From CAZDDI01 sp964504195 (GTDB taxonomy: Bacteria; Chloroflexota; Anaerolineae; B4-G1; SLSP01): a DNA stretch of 38,129 nt. The DNA is taken from the NCBI GenBank assembly GCA_964504195.1, contig CAZDDI010000042.1, forward strand, positions 1 to 38,129, in the 5' to 3' direction. How positions within the stretch are numbered: the stretch's first letter is position 1; each line of letters begins with the position of its first letter. The notes beneath the pieces are model-generated. The model was not told the origin of the DNA and made no database searches. It worked only from the letters and a program-made list of their open reading frames with translations. Positions 15,493 to 24,298 of this stretch are shown piece after piece. The translations under genes were made by a program, and so were the position numbers.

Positions 15493-16778
15493 GGATAGCT
15501 CCTTAGTATGAGAGGTAACCAAAGGCGCATCGGATTAACAATGACGGTCGCAGAGACTGTGAGGGTCTGGTAATCTGGCGCAGCGACTGTCGCTGTGTTC
15601 ACAATTACGGTAGGATGCAACGCCGTAACCGTGGCGCTGTAAGTCATCGTAATCAGTGTTGTAGGACTAAGTGTACCTACCCACGTCAATGCGGGAGCAT
15701 GAGTATCATCATACGCCCCGGTCCCCCCGGTCACTTCCAGCGATCCGGCCAGGTAGGTTAGCCCGGCAGGTAACGTATCAGTGACATAAACCGTGGCCGT
15801 CAAGGGGGCGGTAAGATTTTGAACGGTGACCGTGTATGTCACCACCGTCCCTATCGTGGCCGTGTCTACAGAAGCCGCCTTTACAGTCTCACCCGGCCCA
15901 CTCCAGCCGGACAAGCGGGCCAACATCCACCAAAAAGCCCGCCCCTTGAGGTTACAGTTCAACGGCTGTGAGTGAGCACAACTGCATGTGGCGCATAGGG
16001 GATCGCCCGGATGCGCCGCGCACCACTCGGAGGCCCAGTTGCCGCCGCTGTAATCGCATGTATCGGTTGCGCCCAAGTCAAGGAAGTAATCACCATCCGG
16101 ATTATAGCTCTCAATGTCGGCAAAATCGAAGAGTACCTTATTGTTGGCACGGCAGTAAGCACGTATCTGCTCATTGCGCTGATGTAAATTCCCGGCCTCC
16201 CCACTGCCATTGAGATGCCCTGTCATGTGAACGAAGGTAACATCCGGGTAGTCCTGTTCGAGCGCATCCATCAAGCCGAGGTAAACATTGATGTTCTGGA
16301 CCGTGGTATCCGCCTGACCGCACCAGGACCACACCACCACATTCCGGTCACTGCCCGCATTATCCAAATACGTGCGCGTTCTGGCAGCCCATGTCGTATA
16401 ATCCGGATTGCCCAGATCACCGTCGGGCGTATAGTCGGCCAGCGAGAGAACACCCACCTGAATTGCACCGCTCGTGTTGAAGTCGTACAAACCATCAATG
16501 TTGAGCGGCCCACTCTCCAATACATCCAGCCCAGTGACCAATTGACTCCCATGTGAAGTGTGCCCATAGGATACGCGCAGCTGCGCTTTGGCCTGCTCGA
16601 TCCAATGAGGTGGAATCTGGCTCAAGTCCGTACATGTATGATCAATGATAAGCGGTTCGGTACGGGCCGCCGAAGCAGGTACGCCGGGAGCGTTCCCCAC
16701 CACCAACGATTGTCCGGGCACGGACAAAACCATCACTAACAAACACGCGCACAGAATCGAAGTAAGTCTCGCCCTCAT
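15489..16778 (-). CDS. Secreted protein with N-terminal unknown (SGNH-like?) domain and DUF11-like domain
   Basis: A 429-residue exported protein: signal peptide 1-23 (LTSILCACLLVMVLSVPG), ribosome site AAAGGA eight bases before the ATG. Residues 45-285 form a globular domain with VSYGHTSHGSQ near 70, VVWSWCG near 148, VTFVHMTGHLNGSG near 182 and LFDFADIESYNPDG near 215. This pattern (an early G-H-x-S-H-G, late conserved H/N/D) loosely recalls SGNH hydrolases but I cannot name it. It contains several Cys likely paired outside the cell (CSCAH, GDPLCATC). Residues 300-410 are a DUF11-like beta domain (TVTVQNL, VTDTLPAGLTY). The end MRLWLPLILRSYP matches the tail of two other secreted proteins here. 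Overlaps the FG-GAP gene by four bases. Confidence 0.8.
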   Translation of the reverse strand: MRARLTSILCACLLVMVLSVPGQSLVVGNAPGVPASAARTEPLIIDHTCTDLSQIPPHWIEQAKAQLRVSYGHTSHGSQLVTGLDVLESGPLNIDGLYDFNTSGAIQVGVLSLADYTPDGDLGNPDYTTWAARTRTYLDNAGSDRNVVVWSWCGQADTTVQNINVYLGLMDALEQDYPDVTFVHMTGHLNGSGEAGNLHQRNEQIRAYCRANNKVLFDFADIESYNPDGDYFLDLGATDTCDYSGGNWASEWCAAHPGDPLCATCSCAHSQPLNCNLKGRAFWWMLARLSGWSGPGETVKAASVDTATIGTVVTYTVTVQNLTAPLTATVYVTDTLPAGLTYLAGSLEVTGGTGAYDDTHAPALTWVGTLSPTTLITMTYSATVTALHPTVIVNTATVAAPDYQTLTVSATVIVNPMRLWLPLILRSYP

Positions 16779-17255
16779 ACCCTAAATCCTTTCGCTAATA
16801 GATTGCGTTTGACTCAGGCGTGTCGCATTTAAGTTAGGTAGCGCCTTAAGCGTGAAGGAATTTTCACGTGTCACACTTTCAAGATATTCCCCAACAAGAA
16901 TCCAACACACCCGATTCAGTTTAGCACGATTTGGAGGGAAAAGCAATCAAATCGCGCACGTGGGGCATAGGGCAAATTATTGGGGAGTTTTCCCCTATCC
17001 CCCTCCCCGCGCCGCATAGCGGCATGGGGAGGGGGCCAGGGAAAGGGGCAAGATTCTCAAAATGAGACCAGCTACAAGTTTAGAGAGGTATTTTTCAGAT
17101 AAGAATCGTTCTTTATCCAATAGTTTGTCGTATACCCACGCACGTGGTGCAGTTGGATATAATTACAGTAGTTACGCGGTTACCGTTTGCGTTACCGGTT
17201 CAAAGCGAACTTGAGCGTTCACGGGCAGGGTCAAAGCCCGAATTGTTGATGGCAA
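16779..17255. other. Intergenic region with GC palindrome, no gene seen
   Basis: Lies between the start of the secreted-protein gene and the end of the caspase-like gene, both minus strand, so it must hold the promoter of the former and the end of the conflict operon. I found no convincing -10/-35 pair. It contains the dispersed repeat at 16966-17035 and a weak hairpin (CGGGC...GCCCG, 17222-17240). No open frame here looks coding. Confidence 0.6.
16966..17035. repeat. Dispersed repeat ending in a nested palindrome
   Basis: CATAGGGCAAATTATTGG followed by a C-rich stretch matches 38043-38082 closely. It runs into a perfect palindrome CCCCCTCCCC (16999-17008) / GGGGAGGGGG (17026-17035) with an inner GCCGC-ata-GCGGC stem. 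Probably a small non-autonomous mobile element. Confidence 0.7.
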
Positions 17256-19247
17256 TTATGCCGGCTCCACGCGAATTTCCACTTCTACCACGCTCCAGGC
17301 CTTCTCCACCGATGACCCCGTCAACCGAATGGCGCGCGTGTTGGTGCTCGTTTCATCGGTGACGGCTGCCAGCAGCTGTTCCAGCGGATCTGTGCTGATG
17401 CTGCGCGTTGCGGACCGGGTCACGGGCTGATCGAGCGCGGGCAGTTCCAGCCAGCGGAAGTTGGTGGTGGCGCGGGTGGCGAAGACCTTGAGTGTGTCCA
17501 CGCTCAAAGTCTGCCCTTCCGGCAGATAGGCTTCAAATTTCAGTTCGATGTTTTTTCCGGGGTCTACCGGCTCGAAGTTCCCTGCGCCGCCTGGGTAAAT
17601 CTGGGCGATGGCCCAATCCGATGAAAGGCAGAGCACCGTGATGTTGAGGATATTGGCATCATTACCGGGCGCCTGGGTATTAGTGATGCGCACTCCCACT
17701 TTGTCGCCGGGGCGGTTGATGGGATTGCCCAGCAGCTCAACTTTGAGCTTTTGTGCAGCGCTGGTATCCTGCACACTCAACTCACGCACGCTCTGGTAGC
17801 GCGCCAGATGCACCAGCCGCGCGACTATACGCGCCACAGCATCCGGCTCGCTGGCGTGGATCGCGGGCCGCAAATTGGGGAGGGGCTGGTCGGCGGCGTT
17901 CTCGATACGCAACTCGCCATCGGGCAGGAGCTCCACCACGAAATGCACTGGATCTCCAGCTGCCGCCAGCCGGGCAAAGCCCTTGCCATGAGCGACGAGC
18001 GCTGCCACCAGCTGCGCGTGCAGGGTGGGATCACTGATGTCAAGGGCAACATTGCGTTGGAAGTTGACGTTCGTCATGCTCTCCAGCACCGCCTGCGCGC
18101 CCACTTCAAGGGGGGCGGTGGGCGGCTCGACGGCCTGCGCCCAGGCGTGGACGGCTTCAACTTCGGTCACTTCCACCTGCGCGATGCGGTTGGCAGGGTT
18201 GCCAAAGTCGGTGGTGAAGGGGGGAAAGATTGCCAGCTGCGCGCCGCGCACCAGGCCATGCGCCTCGCCAGCGTTGAGGCGCACCCGGCTGTCGCCTTCC
18301 ACAGCGAGCACCGGCACGGCATAGAACGGTGTGATGCGTTCCGCGCCAAAGACCACCACATCACCCTCGCCCTGGAGCATGGGCGTTTGCTTATCGAACT
18401 GGCTGTGAACTTTTGCCATCACCCGGTCGTGCAGCATCTTATAGGTGAAGTGCGGCCCAGCCTGGCGCAGCGTATCGAGTAGCCAATAGGTGAGCGCGCC
18501 GTTGTTCTCGCTGCCGTTGAAGGGGTACTCGAAGGCAAATTCGTTGGCGCGGCAGGCCGCCAGCAGCGTGTAACCTTGCGGCTCCAGCAGCCAGCCGCTC
18601 ACGGATTTGGCCGCGCGGGTCTGCTGGGTGCTCCGCGCCTGCCATGCAGCGGTCAGCGTCTCGCGAGGGGCGACCAGGCTATCCGCCGGGCGGAGGGTGT
18701 AGTCAATTTCCGGGATGCCGCGCGGTTGTGCGCCGAGGAGCTGGCCGTTGGCGGCGCGCGTCGCGCTGCCTGAGTGACAGCTATCCAGCACCACCGTGAC
18801 CACCAGGCCCTTATCCACCATCGCTTGCAAGAGGTAGTTGAGCTCCACATCGCGCAGATAGCGGGTATGCGCCTGGCCGATGTCGGTGGGCACCAGGCCC
18901 TCGTCAGGGCCATCACCCTTGAGCTCGGGGTAGATTGTCTTGGCGCGCCCGCCATGGCCGGCGTAATGGATGTAGACACGGTCGCCGGGCTGCGCCATGT
19001 CCGTCATCTTTTGGAAGGCGGTCACCATATTGGCGTAGGTCGGCCAGTGTTCCGGCGGCCCTGCCGGTTGAGTATCGCCCGTGTTGGCGGCGGTCAACTT
19101 GAGGATGTGGTCATCCGGCAAATGCAGACGCCCCTTGAGGTGCGCCTCAACGTGGGTGACATCGCGCACGCAGCCGCCCAGATGGCCGTAGCCGCCGCCA
19201 GGGAAGTAGAAATCAACGCCGATAAGTAGTGCATAAAGATCGCTCAT
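17256..19247 (-). CDS. Caspase-like (C14 / metacaspase-type) protease with C-terminal DUF4384-like region
   Basis: AAGGAG seven bases upstream fixes the ATG at 19245-19247; the 19 codons open upstream are a micro-repeat. Residues 1-330 are a complete caspase-fold domain: YALLIGVDFY at 5-14, catalytic His in YAGHGG (H98), DEGLVPTD at 115-122, and catalytic Cys in LDSCHSGSA (C157). The domain ends with the family-typical LTYWLLDTL and VHSQFDKQTPMLQG. Such proteases cut after basic (metacaspase) or acidic residues; the preference here is not clear. Residues about 500-605 resemble DUF4384, a beta domain often joined to C14 proteases (GDKVGVRITNT, WAIAQIYPGG, FEAYLPEGQTL, FATRATTNFRWL). No signal peptide, so cytosolic. 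It is the third gene of the operon, 75 bases after the CHAT-STAND-WD40 gene; a role as downstream executioner is inference. Confidence 0.92.
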   Translation of the reverse strand: MSDLYALLIGVDFYFPGGGYGHLGGCVRDVTHVEAHLKGRLHLPDDHILKLTAANTGDTQPAGPPEHWPTYANMVTAFQKMTDMAQPGDRVYIHYAGHGGRAKTIYPELKGDGPDEGLVPTDIGQAHTRYLRDVELNYLLQAMVDKGLVVTVVLDSCHSGSATRAANGQLLGAQPRGIPEIDYTLRPADSLVAPRETLTAAWQARSTQQTRAAKSVSGWLLEPQGYTLLAACRANEFAFEYPFNGSENNGALTYWLLDTLRQAGPHFTYKMLHDRVMAKVHSQFDKQTPMLQGEGDVVVFGAERITPFYAVPVLAVEGDSRVRLNAGEAHGLVRGAQLAIFPPFTTDFGNPANRIAQVEVTEVEAVHAWAQAVEPPTAPLEVGAQAVLESMTNVNFQRNVALDISDPTLHAQLVAALVAHGKGFARLAAAGDPVHFVVELLPDGELRIENAADQPLPNLRPAIHASEPDAVARIVARLVHLARYQSVRELSVQDTSAAQKLKVELLGNPINRPGDKVGVRITNTQAPGNDANILNITVLCLSSDWAIAQIYPGGAGNFEPVDPGKNIELKFEAYLPEGQTLSVDTLKVFATRATTNFRWLELPALDQPVTRSATRSISTDPLEQLLAAVTDETSTNTRAIRLTGSSVEKAWSVVEVEIRVEPA

Positions 19248-19265
19248 GGTTTGCTCCTTTCGAGA

Positions 19266-19300
19266 ATAGTTAAAAGTTACGAGTTGAAAGTTACAGGTTA
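19266..19300. repeat. Micro-repeat tract, AGTTA(C/A) / GTTAAAAGTTACGAGTTG units
   Basis: Repeated GTTAAAAGTTAC, GAGTTGAAAGTTAC and AGGTTAGC units lie between the CHAT-STAND-WD40 stop and the caspase ribosome site. Seven-to-eight base period, same class as the other tracts. Confidence 0.6.
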
Positions 19301-19322
19301 GCAACGCTGCGTGCTATTATTT

Positions 19323-22300
19323 TCAGGGTTGCAACATCACTGGGCAACTGCCTTCAATGATGGCAACCCCGGCTTCGATAACTGAAGCATGGGGCGGTAA
19401 ATCCTGGCAAGTGCAGCGATAGGGTTCATCACCGAGATATTGCTGCCATTCTTCGTGCGTGAGGTTACGGGTAAGACGCTGACACGCCAGGCGGATCATG
19501 TCTTCGGGTTGCCACCACCAGACGCGGATGGTGTTGTCCTCACTTTTGGAGAGAATCCATTTACTATCGGGACTGAACATGACCGTATTTACGTCATATT
19601 CATGCGTTATTCGCGCCATTTCACGACCAGTGCTTGTTTCCCATACCTGCACGGTGTTTTTTTCTGCAGTAACTATCCACTGCCCATCTTGACTAAAAGT
19701 TGCCCTTCGCACACCGTTCTTGTATAGCATTTGCGCGGTTTCAGTCATACTTTTTGCTGCCCATATCCGCATTATGTTTCCTTCTGCCGTTGCCAGCCAA
19801 GACCCATCCGCATTGAACGCGACTGGTTTCACAGACTCTACCGGGGTCATTTGCACCGTCTCTGGTTTACTAGATGCATCTCGCTGGAGTACCACCGAAA
19901 TGTCCCAAATCTGTGTTACTTCACCGAAACGGGTGATGTATACCCATTTTCCATCTGTACTGAAAGCTGCCGCATCTATGTAAGTATCTGGAATCAGCCG
20001 CGCCATTTCATGCCCGGTTTCTACATGCCACACCCGTATCGACTCCTGAGTGCAGATAGTGGTGTTTTCATCATATGCATCACAGCCAGCCGAAACCACC
20101 CACTGTTTGTCTAAACTAAAGCCCACAGAATCTACTGAAAGTCCATGGCGCATACGTACGATTTCGTCTCCCGTTGCAGCTTCCCAAACAATCACAACCC
20201 CATCGCGACTGCCGGAGACAACCCACAGTCCATCAGCACTAAAAGCCACTGGCCCTACGATATTCTGATGAAGCATTTGCGCCACGTCATCTCCGGTCGC
20301 TGTTTCCCAAACGTGTGCTATATGACTCCCTGCGCCTGAGACAATCCATTGCCAATCTGGATTAAGGGCTATATCCCCCTCACGTATCCAGACCATTGGA
20401 CGCTCTTTTTTGACATCCCATACTCGTGTGCCATCGAAATCGGTAGAGACAAGCCATTGTCCATCCGGGCTAAAAGCCAAAGTTGATGCGTAATCTACAG
20501 GTATTTGTGCCCTTACACGCCCAGTGAAAGTTTCCCATACCTGCACCGAGCCGTCCCCGCCATACGAGGCCACGTTTTGTCCATCCGGGCTGAAGACCAC
20601 TGCTGATGGCCCCCAACCATGAGCAACCCGCGTCTCGACGCTGCTTGCCGCATTTGGGTTGAGATTTTGTGAGATGTCCCATATCCGCGCAGTGTCATCG
20701 GCGCTGCCAGAAATAATCCATTCTCCGTTTGGACTGAAGGCGACAGCGTTTACTGGCCCATTGTGTATCAGGCGGGCTACTTCCCGGCCATTCGTCACTT
20801 CCCACACTCTCACGACACTATCTCCATAGCCACCAGCGGAAACAATCCACTGACCTTTGGGACTGAAGCCCACGGCGCTTACAAATCCTTCATGGATGAA
20901 ACGCATTGCCTCGCGTCCAGTTTCGGCTTCCCAAATCCGAGCTGTACCATCCTTGCTACTGGAAAGCAGCCATCTTCCATCCGGACTAAAAGCTAGAGCC
21001 GTGACTCCGTCTTCGTGTATCATCTGCGCCACATCACGCCCGGTTGTGGCCTCCCATACCTTTATGATGTAATACCCTAAATCTTCTGCCGAGGCTACCC
21101 ATTGTCCGTCGGGGCTAAAAACGATAGTGGATACCTCAGTGAAATGAGGAATTGATGCTATTTCATGTTTGGTTGCCAACCCTGTGTTAAGAGCAGCCGA
21201 AATGTCCCAAACGCGCGCCGATCTGCTACCACAGGTATCCCATGCCACCGTGTCACATCCCGCCGAGACAAGCCGCAATCCGTCGGGACTCAAAGCTGCC
21301 GTTTCCACCCACAAATCATGAGTCACTGATACCACTTCTTCTCCTGTTGCCGCGTTCCAGACCCGTGCGGCATCGCGGGCGCTGGAGAGGATCCACTGTC
21401 CATCTGCACTGAAGGCTACAACATTCACACCCCCCCATTGATGCGTCACGCTCACTACCTCGCGCCCCGTAGCGACCTCCCACACTCGGGCAGTGTTGTC
21501 ATCACTGCCCGACACTAGCCACCGTCCATCTGGACTGAAAGCTATAACGTTTACTTCTTTTTCATGGGAGGACATTCGCGCGACCGGATTTCCGGTCGCC
21601 GCTTGCGATATTTGCACCAAACCGCCGTTACAATAGCCCGGTTCATTCATCTTGTCACATCCCGCTGAGGCTATCCACTGTCCATCTGGGCTGAAGGCCA
21701 CAGCATTAACTGCCGCACTATGCATGACACGGGTGACTTCGCGCGGCAACAGGATCAGGGTTTCCGCCGTCACCTGATTTGCGGCACGCTCCGGATAGCG
21801 GCGCAAAGACTCCATCGCTAGCAACAGTGTGCGTGACAATTGCGCTGGCTGGCTAACCATCAGCTGTTGCGCCTGCGCCGCCAACTGCCGCGCCAGGGCA
21901 ATCTGGGCTTGCCGCTCGGCGCGGGCTTGCTCTGTTACGGCATTAGCTTCGGCTTGGCGGGCCTTTTCGGCTTCTGTTTCAGCAATGGTTTGTGCTGCTA
22001 GTGCTTCTTCTGCCTTCTCATCAGCACGCAGAGCTTCTGCCACAGCCGCCGCTGCTTCCCGGTCAGCGCGTCGGGCTTGCCCAAAAGCCACCCCCGCAAT
22101 TACCACAATCACACACCCCAACGCAATCAGCACCCCACGGATGAGCCGCTCCCGCTTCCGGCGCCGCTCGCGAGTAGCGCGGCTCAGGCCAATCAAATTC
22201 ACCTCCAGCTCGCGCCAGGCGCGCATCCCCGCCTGCCCGCTCTCGACCAGGGCCAGGTCGGCCTCGCCCAACGGTTCAAGCGTCGCCTGCACGTCCGCCT

Positions 22301-24230
22301 CGGCGCTCAAGCGACTCTCCAACACACGCCGCGCACGTTGCCCCGGTGCGTCGGATTCGTCGAAGCGATGGCGCACCAGTGGCGCGAGGGTGTCATGTGC
22401 CAAACGGCTAGATGGTTCGGCATCGGGGCAATTTTCCGCCGGATCCACCAGCAGGTAGAGGCTTTGACACGCGCCCAGCAGGGCGAGTAGGCTCAGCTCC
22501 TGATGCGCGTAGGCGGCGCGCAACTCAGCCAGCGTGCGCTGCTCGGCGGTGCCCAGCGGTGTGGTGTGAAAGGCGAGCAGGTCGAAGACCAGCCCGGATT
22601 CCACCACGCCGGGTTGCGCCTCGCGCAGGGCCGCCAACTGCTGCTCGAGGAAATCGCTCAGCAGCAGCCCTTGACGGCGCAACTCGTGGTAGAGCGCCCG
22701 GTCGAAGGTAGGGTGATCGTAGTTGCGCTGCTTAGCCTGCTCCCATAACTTACTGAGCAGCACTTGGAGCGTCGTCGTCACCGCCGAGATGGGATCGAAC
22801 AGCAAGTCGTCGGCGATTTCGCCCGCCAACCCCTCGGCCACCGTCAGGGCGAAGTGCGGCTGCAAGCGCGCGCTGCGCGCCGGGCCGATCACGGTCTCGA
22901 TGATGCCGCGCCGCGCCAACCGCTGCAAGAAGACTTTGGCCCGGGGCAACTGCCGCTCGGCCACCAGTTTCTCGATCTCGGCGAGCCATTCCTTACGGAA
23001 ACTCAGGATCAACCGCCCCTGAGCGCGCGTCGCCCGGTCACCGAACAGCGCGACCAACACGTCCAGAAAATCATCCATCTCGGTGGGCAATGCCGCGTTG
23101 GGCCGGGTATAGACCTCTTCCACCTGATCGAGGATGAGCGTGAGCGGTTTGCCGGTAGCTGCCTCAATTTCACGCCAACGGTCAAGCAGCTCAGCGCCCG
23201 TGACCGGGCCAGCCGCCTCCGCCGCGCCGGGCAGGCTGGTCGCCAGTGTCCCGGCGAGACCGAGCGCCTGGTCGCGGCGAGCGTAGATTACCGTCTGCAC
23301 CTGCTCCAGCCGGGGCAACAACCCCGCCGCAAGCAACGAGGATTTGCCCACCCCGGATTGCCCGTAGTACAGGGTGATGGGCGGCGCGTCGGGAGCGGTG
23401 ATGCGCTGATAGAGCTCGCGGATGTCGTAGCCGCGCCCGAAGAAAACCGCGGCATCCTCGCGGCGATACCAGTTCAGGTAGCGATAGGGCTTGTCAGGCA
23501 GGTCGAGCGGGGGGAGAGGTGGCAGACCAAAGAGCGGGTCATTGACCGCTTCGGGGAGGCTCCATTGCAAGGCACGTTCCGCGCCTGGGCGCGGGGTCAG
23601 CGCCCAGGGCCAGCGGTCGGCTACAAACTGGTTGGCGTTCGAGAGCGCCTCTTTGAGGTAGAGGTGTCGCGGCTGGTTGCCGTGCGCGGTCTGGCAGGCC
23701 GCCTCGGCCTCATGGAACGCGGTCTGGAACGTGGCCCCGCTCGCCAGCCCCTTGTAGAAGCGCACGGCGAACTCGGTGGCGACGGTGTCATCAATGGCCT
23801 GCGCGGTGGCGATGACGGCGGCCACGCCCGCATCGAGCAACTCTTGTGTTTGGAGCTGGGTCGAGCAACCGTTGAGAAACACCAGTTGGATGCCAGTCTG
23901 CTGGCCGAGGAAAGTCGCCAGCCCGCCGGCGTTGGCTATGGCGATCTTACCGGTGGCGGTCTCCAGCAGCAGCGCGTAGCTTCCGGCGTGGCCGCCGTAG
24001 TGGAAGATGGCGATGCGATTGCGATAGCGCGCGTCCTGGAACACATCGAGCAGCATCTCGACGGTGACGTTCTGGCGCAGCAGCACCTCGCAGAGGCCCG
24101 CCTGGGCGGCGGCGTCGAGCGTGGCGCGGAGGTGTTCCGCCTCTCCCGGCAGATTGCGCAGGTAGCCCCCAGGTCTTTCGCGGTCATTGGCAAAGGCGAG
24201 GAAGATCACCGGTTTGCTGTTCGTAGGCAT
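19323..24230 (-). CDS. CHAT protease / STAND NTPase / transmembrane / WD40 receptor-like protein
   Basis: AGGAGG eight bases before the ATG at 24228-24230 sets the start (1635 residues). Residues 8-200 are a CHAT caspase-fold domain with His in HYGGHAG (H81) and Cys in FLNGCSTQ (C122). Residues 255-650 are a STAND NTPase of the nSTAND1 kind: FFGRGYDIREL, Walker A GQSGVGKSS (290-298), Walker B LTLILDQVEE (363-372). A strong membrane segment follows at about 693-715 (GVLIALGCVIVVIAGVAF), then a long Ala/Glu/Arg coiled coil (716-785). From about 830 to 1575 there are 17 WD40-type repeats (V-x-x-V-A-F-S-P-D-G-x-W ... R-V-W-x-x-x-T-G), enough for more than two propellers. All ten cysteines after the membrane segment lie in paired loops of three blades or in the C-terminal tail. 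With this topology WD40 would face outside and CHAT/NTPase inside. NLR-like sensor-protease is the likely role. Second gene of three. Confidence 0.93.
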   Translation of the reverse strand: MPTNSKPVIFLAFANDRERPGGYLRNLPGEAEHLRATLDAAAQAGLCEVLLRQNVTVEMLLDVFQDARYRNRIAIFHYGGHAGSYALLLETATGKIAIANAGGLATFLGQQTGIQLVFLNGCSTQLQTQELLDAGVAAVIATAQAIDDTVATEFAVRFYKGLASGATFQTAFHEAEAACQTAHGNQPRHLYLKEALSNANQFVADRWPWALTPRPGAERALQWSLPEAVNDPLFGLPPLPPLDLPDKPYRYLNWYRREDAAVFFGRGYDIRELYQRITAPDAPPITLYYGQSGVGKSSLLAAGLLPRLEQVQTVIYARRDQALGLAGTLATSLPGAAEAAGPVTGAELLDRWREIEAATGKPLTLILDQVEEVYTRPNAALPTEMDDFLDVLVALFGDRATRAQGRLILSFRKEWLAEIEKLVAERQLPRAKVFLQRLARRGIIETVIGPARSARLQPHFALTVAEGLAGEIADDLLFDPISAVTTTLQVLLSKLWEQAKQRNYDHPTFDRALYHELRRQGLLLSDFLEQQLAALREAQPGVVESGLVFDLLAFHTTPLGTAEQRTLAELRAAYAHQELSLLALLGACQSLYLLVDPAENCPDAEPSSRLAHDTLAPLVRHRFDESDAPGQRARRVLESRLSAEADVQATLEPLGEADLALVESGQAGMRAWRELEVNLIGLSRATRERRRKRERLIRGVLIALGCVIVVIAGVAFGQARRADREAAAAVAEALRADEKAEEALAAQTIAETEAEKARQAEANAVTEQARAERQAQIALARQLAAQAQQLMVSQPAQLSRTLLLAMESLRRYPERAANQVTAETLILLPREVTRVMHSAAVNAVAFSPDGQWIASAGCDKMNEPGYCNGGLVQISQAATGNPVARMSSHEKEVNVIAFSPDGRWLVSGSDDNTARVWEVATGREVVSVTHQWGGVNVVAFSADGQWILSSARDAARVWNAATGEEVVSVTHDLWVETAALSPDGLRLVSAGCDTVAWDTCGSRSARVWDISAALNTGLATKHEIASIPHFTEVSTIVFSPDGQWVASAEDLGYYIIKVWEATTGRDVAQMIHEDGVTALAFSPDGRWLLSSSKDGTARIWEAETGREAMRFIHEGFVSAVGFSPKGQWIVSAGGYGDSVVRVWEVTNGREVARLIHNGPVNAVAFSPNGEWIISGSADDTARIWDISQNLNPNAASSVETRVAHGWGPSAVVFSPDGQNVASYGGDGSVQVWETFTGRVRAQIPVDYASTLAFSPDGQWLVSTDFDGTRVWDVKKERPMVWIREGDIALNPDWQWIVSGAGSHIAHVWETATGDDVAQMLHQNIVGPVAFSADGLWVVSGSRDGVVIVWEAATGDEIVRMRHGLSVDSVGFSLDKQWVVSAGCDAYDENTTICTQESIRVWHVETGHEMARLIPDTYIDAAAFSTDGKWVYITRFGEVTQIWDISVVLQRDASSKPETVQMTPVESVKPVAFNADGSWLATAEGNIMRIWAAKSMTETAQMLYKNGVRRATFSQDGQWIVTAEKNTVQVWETSTGREMARITHEYDVNTVMFSPDSKWILSKSEDNTIRVWWWQPEDMIRLACQRLTRNLTHEEWQQYLGDEPYRCTCQDLPPHASVIEAGVAIIEGSCPVMLQP

Positions 24231-24298
24231 CGGCAAGCCTCCTGCAAAATTACAGGGATAAAATTTGCGCCAGCGCAGTACCGCGCTGGCGCAAAGGC

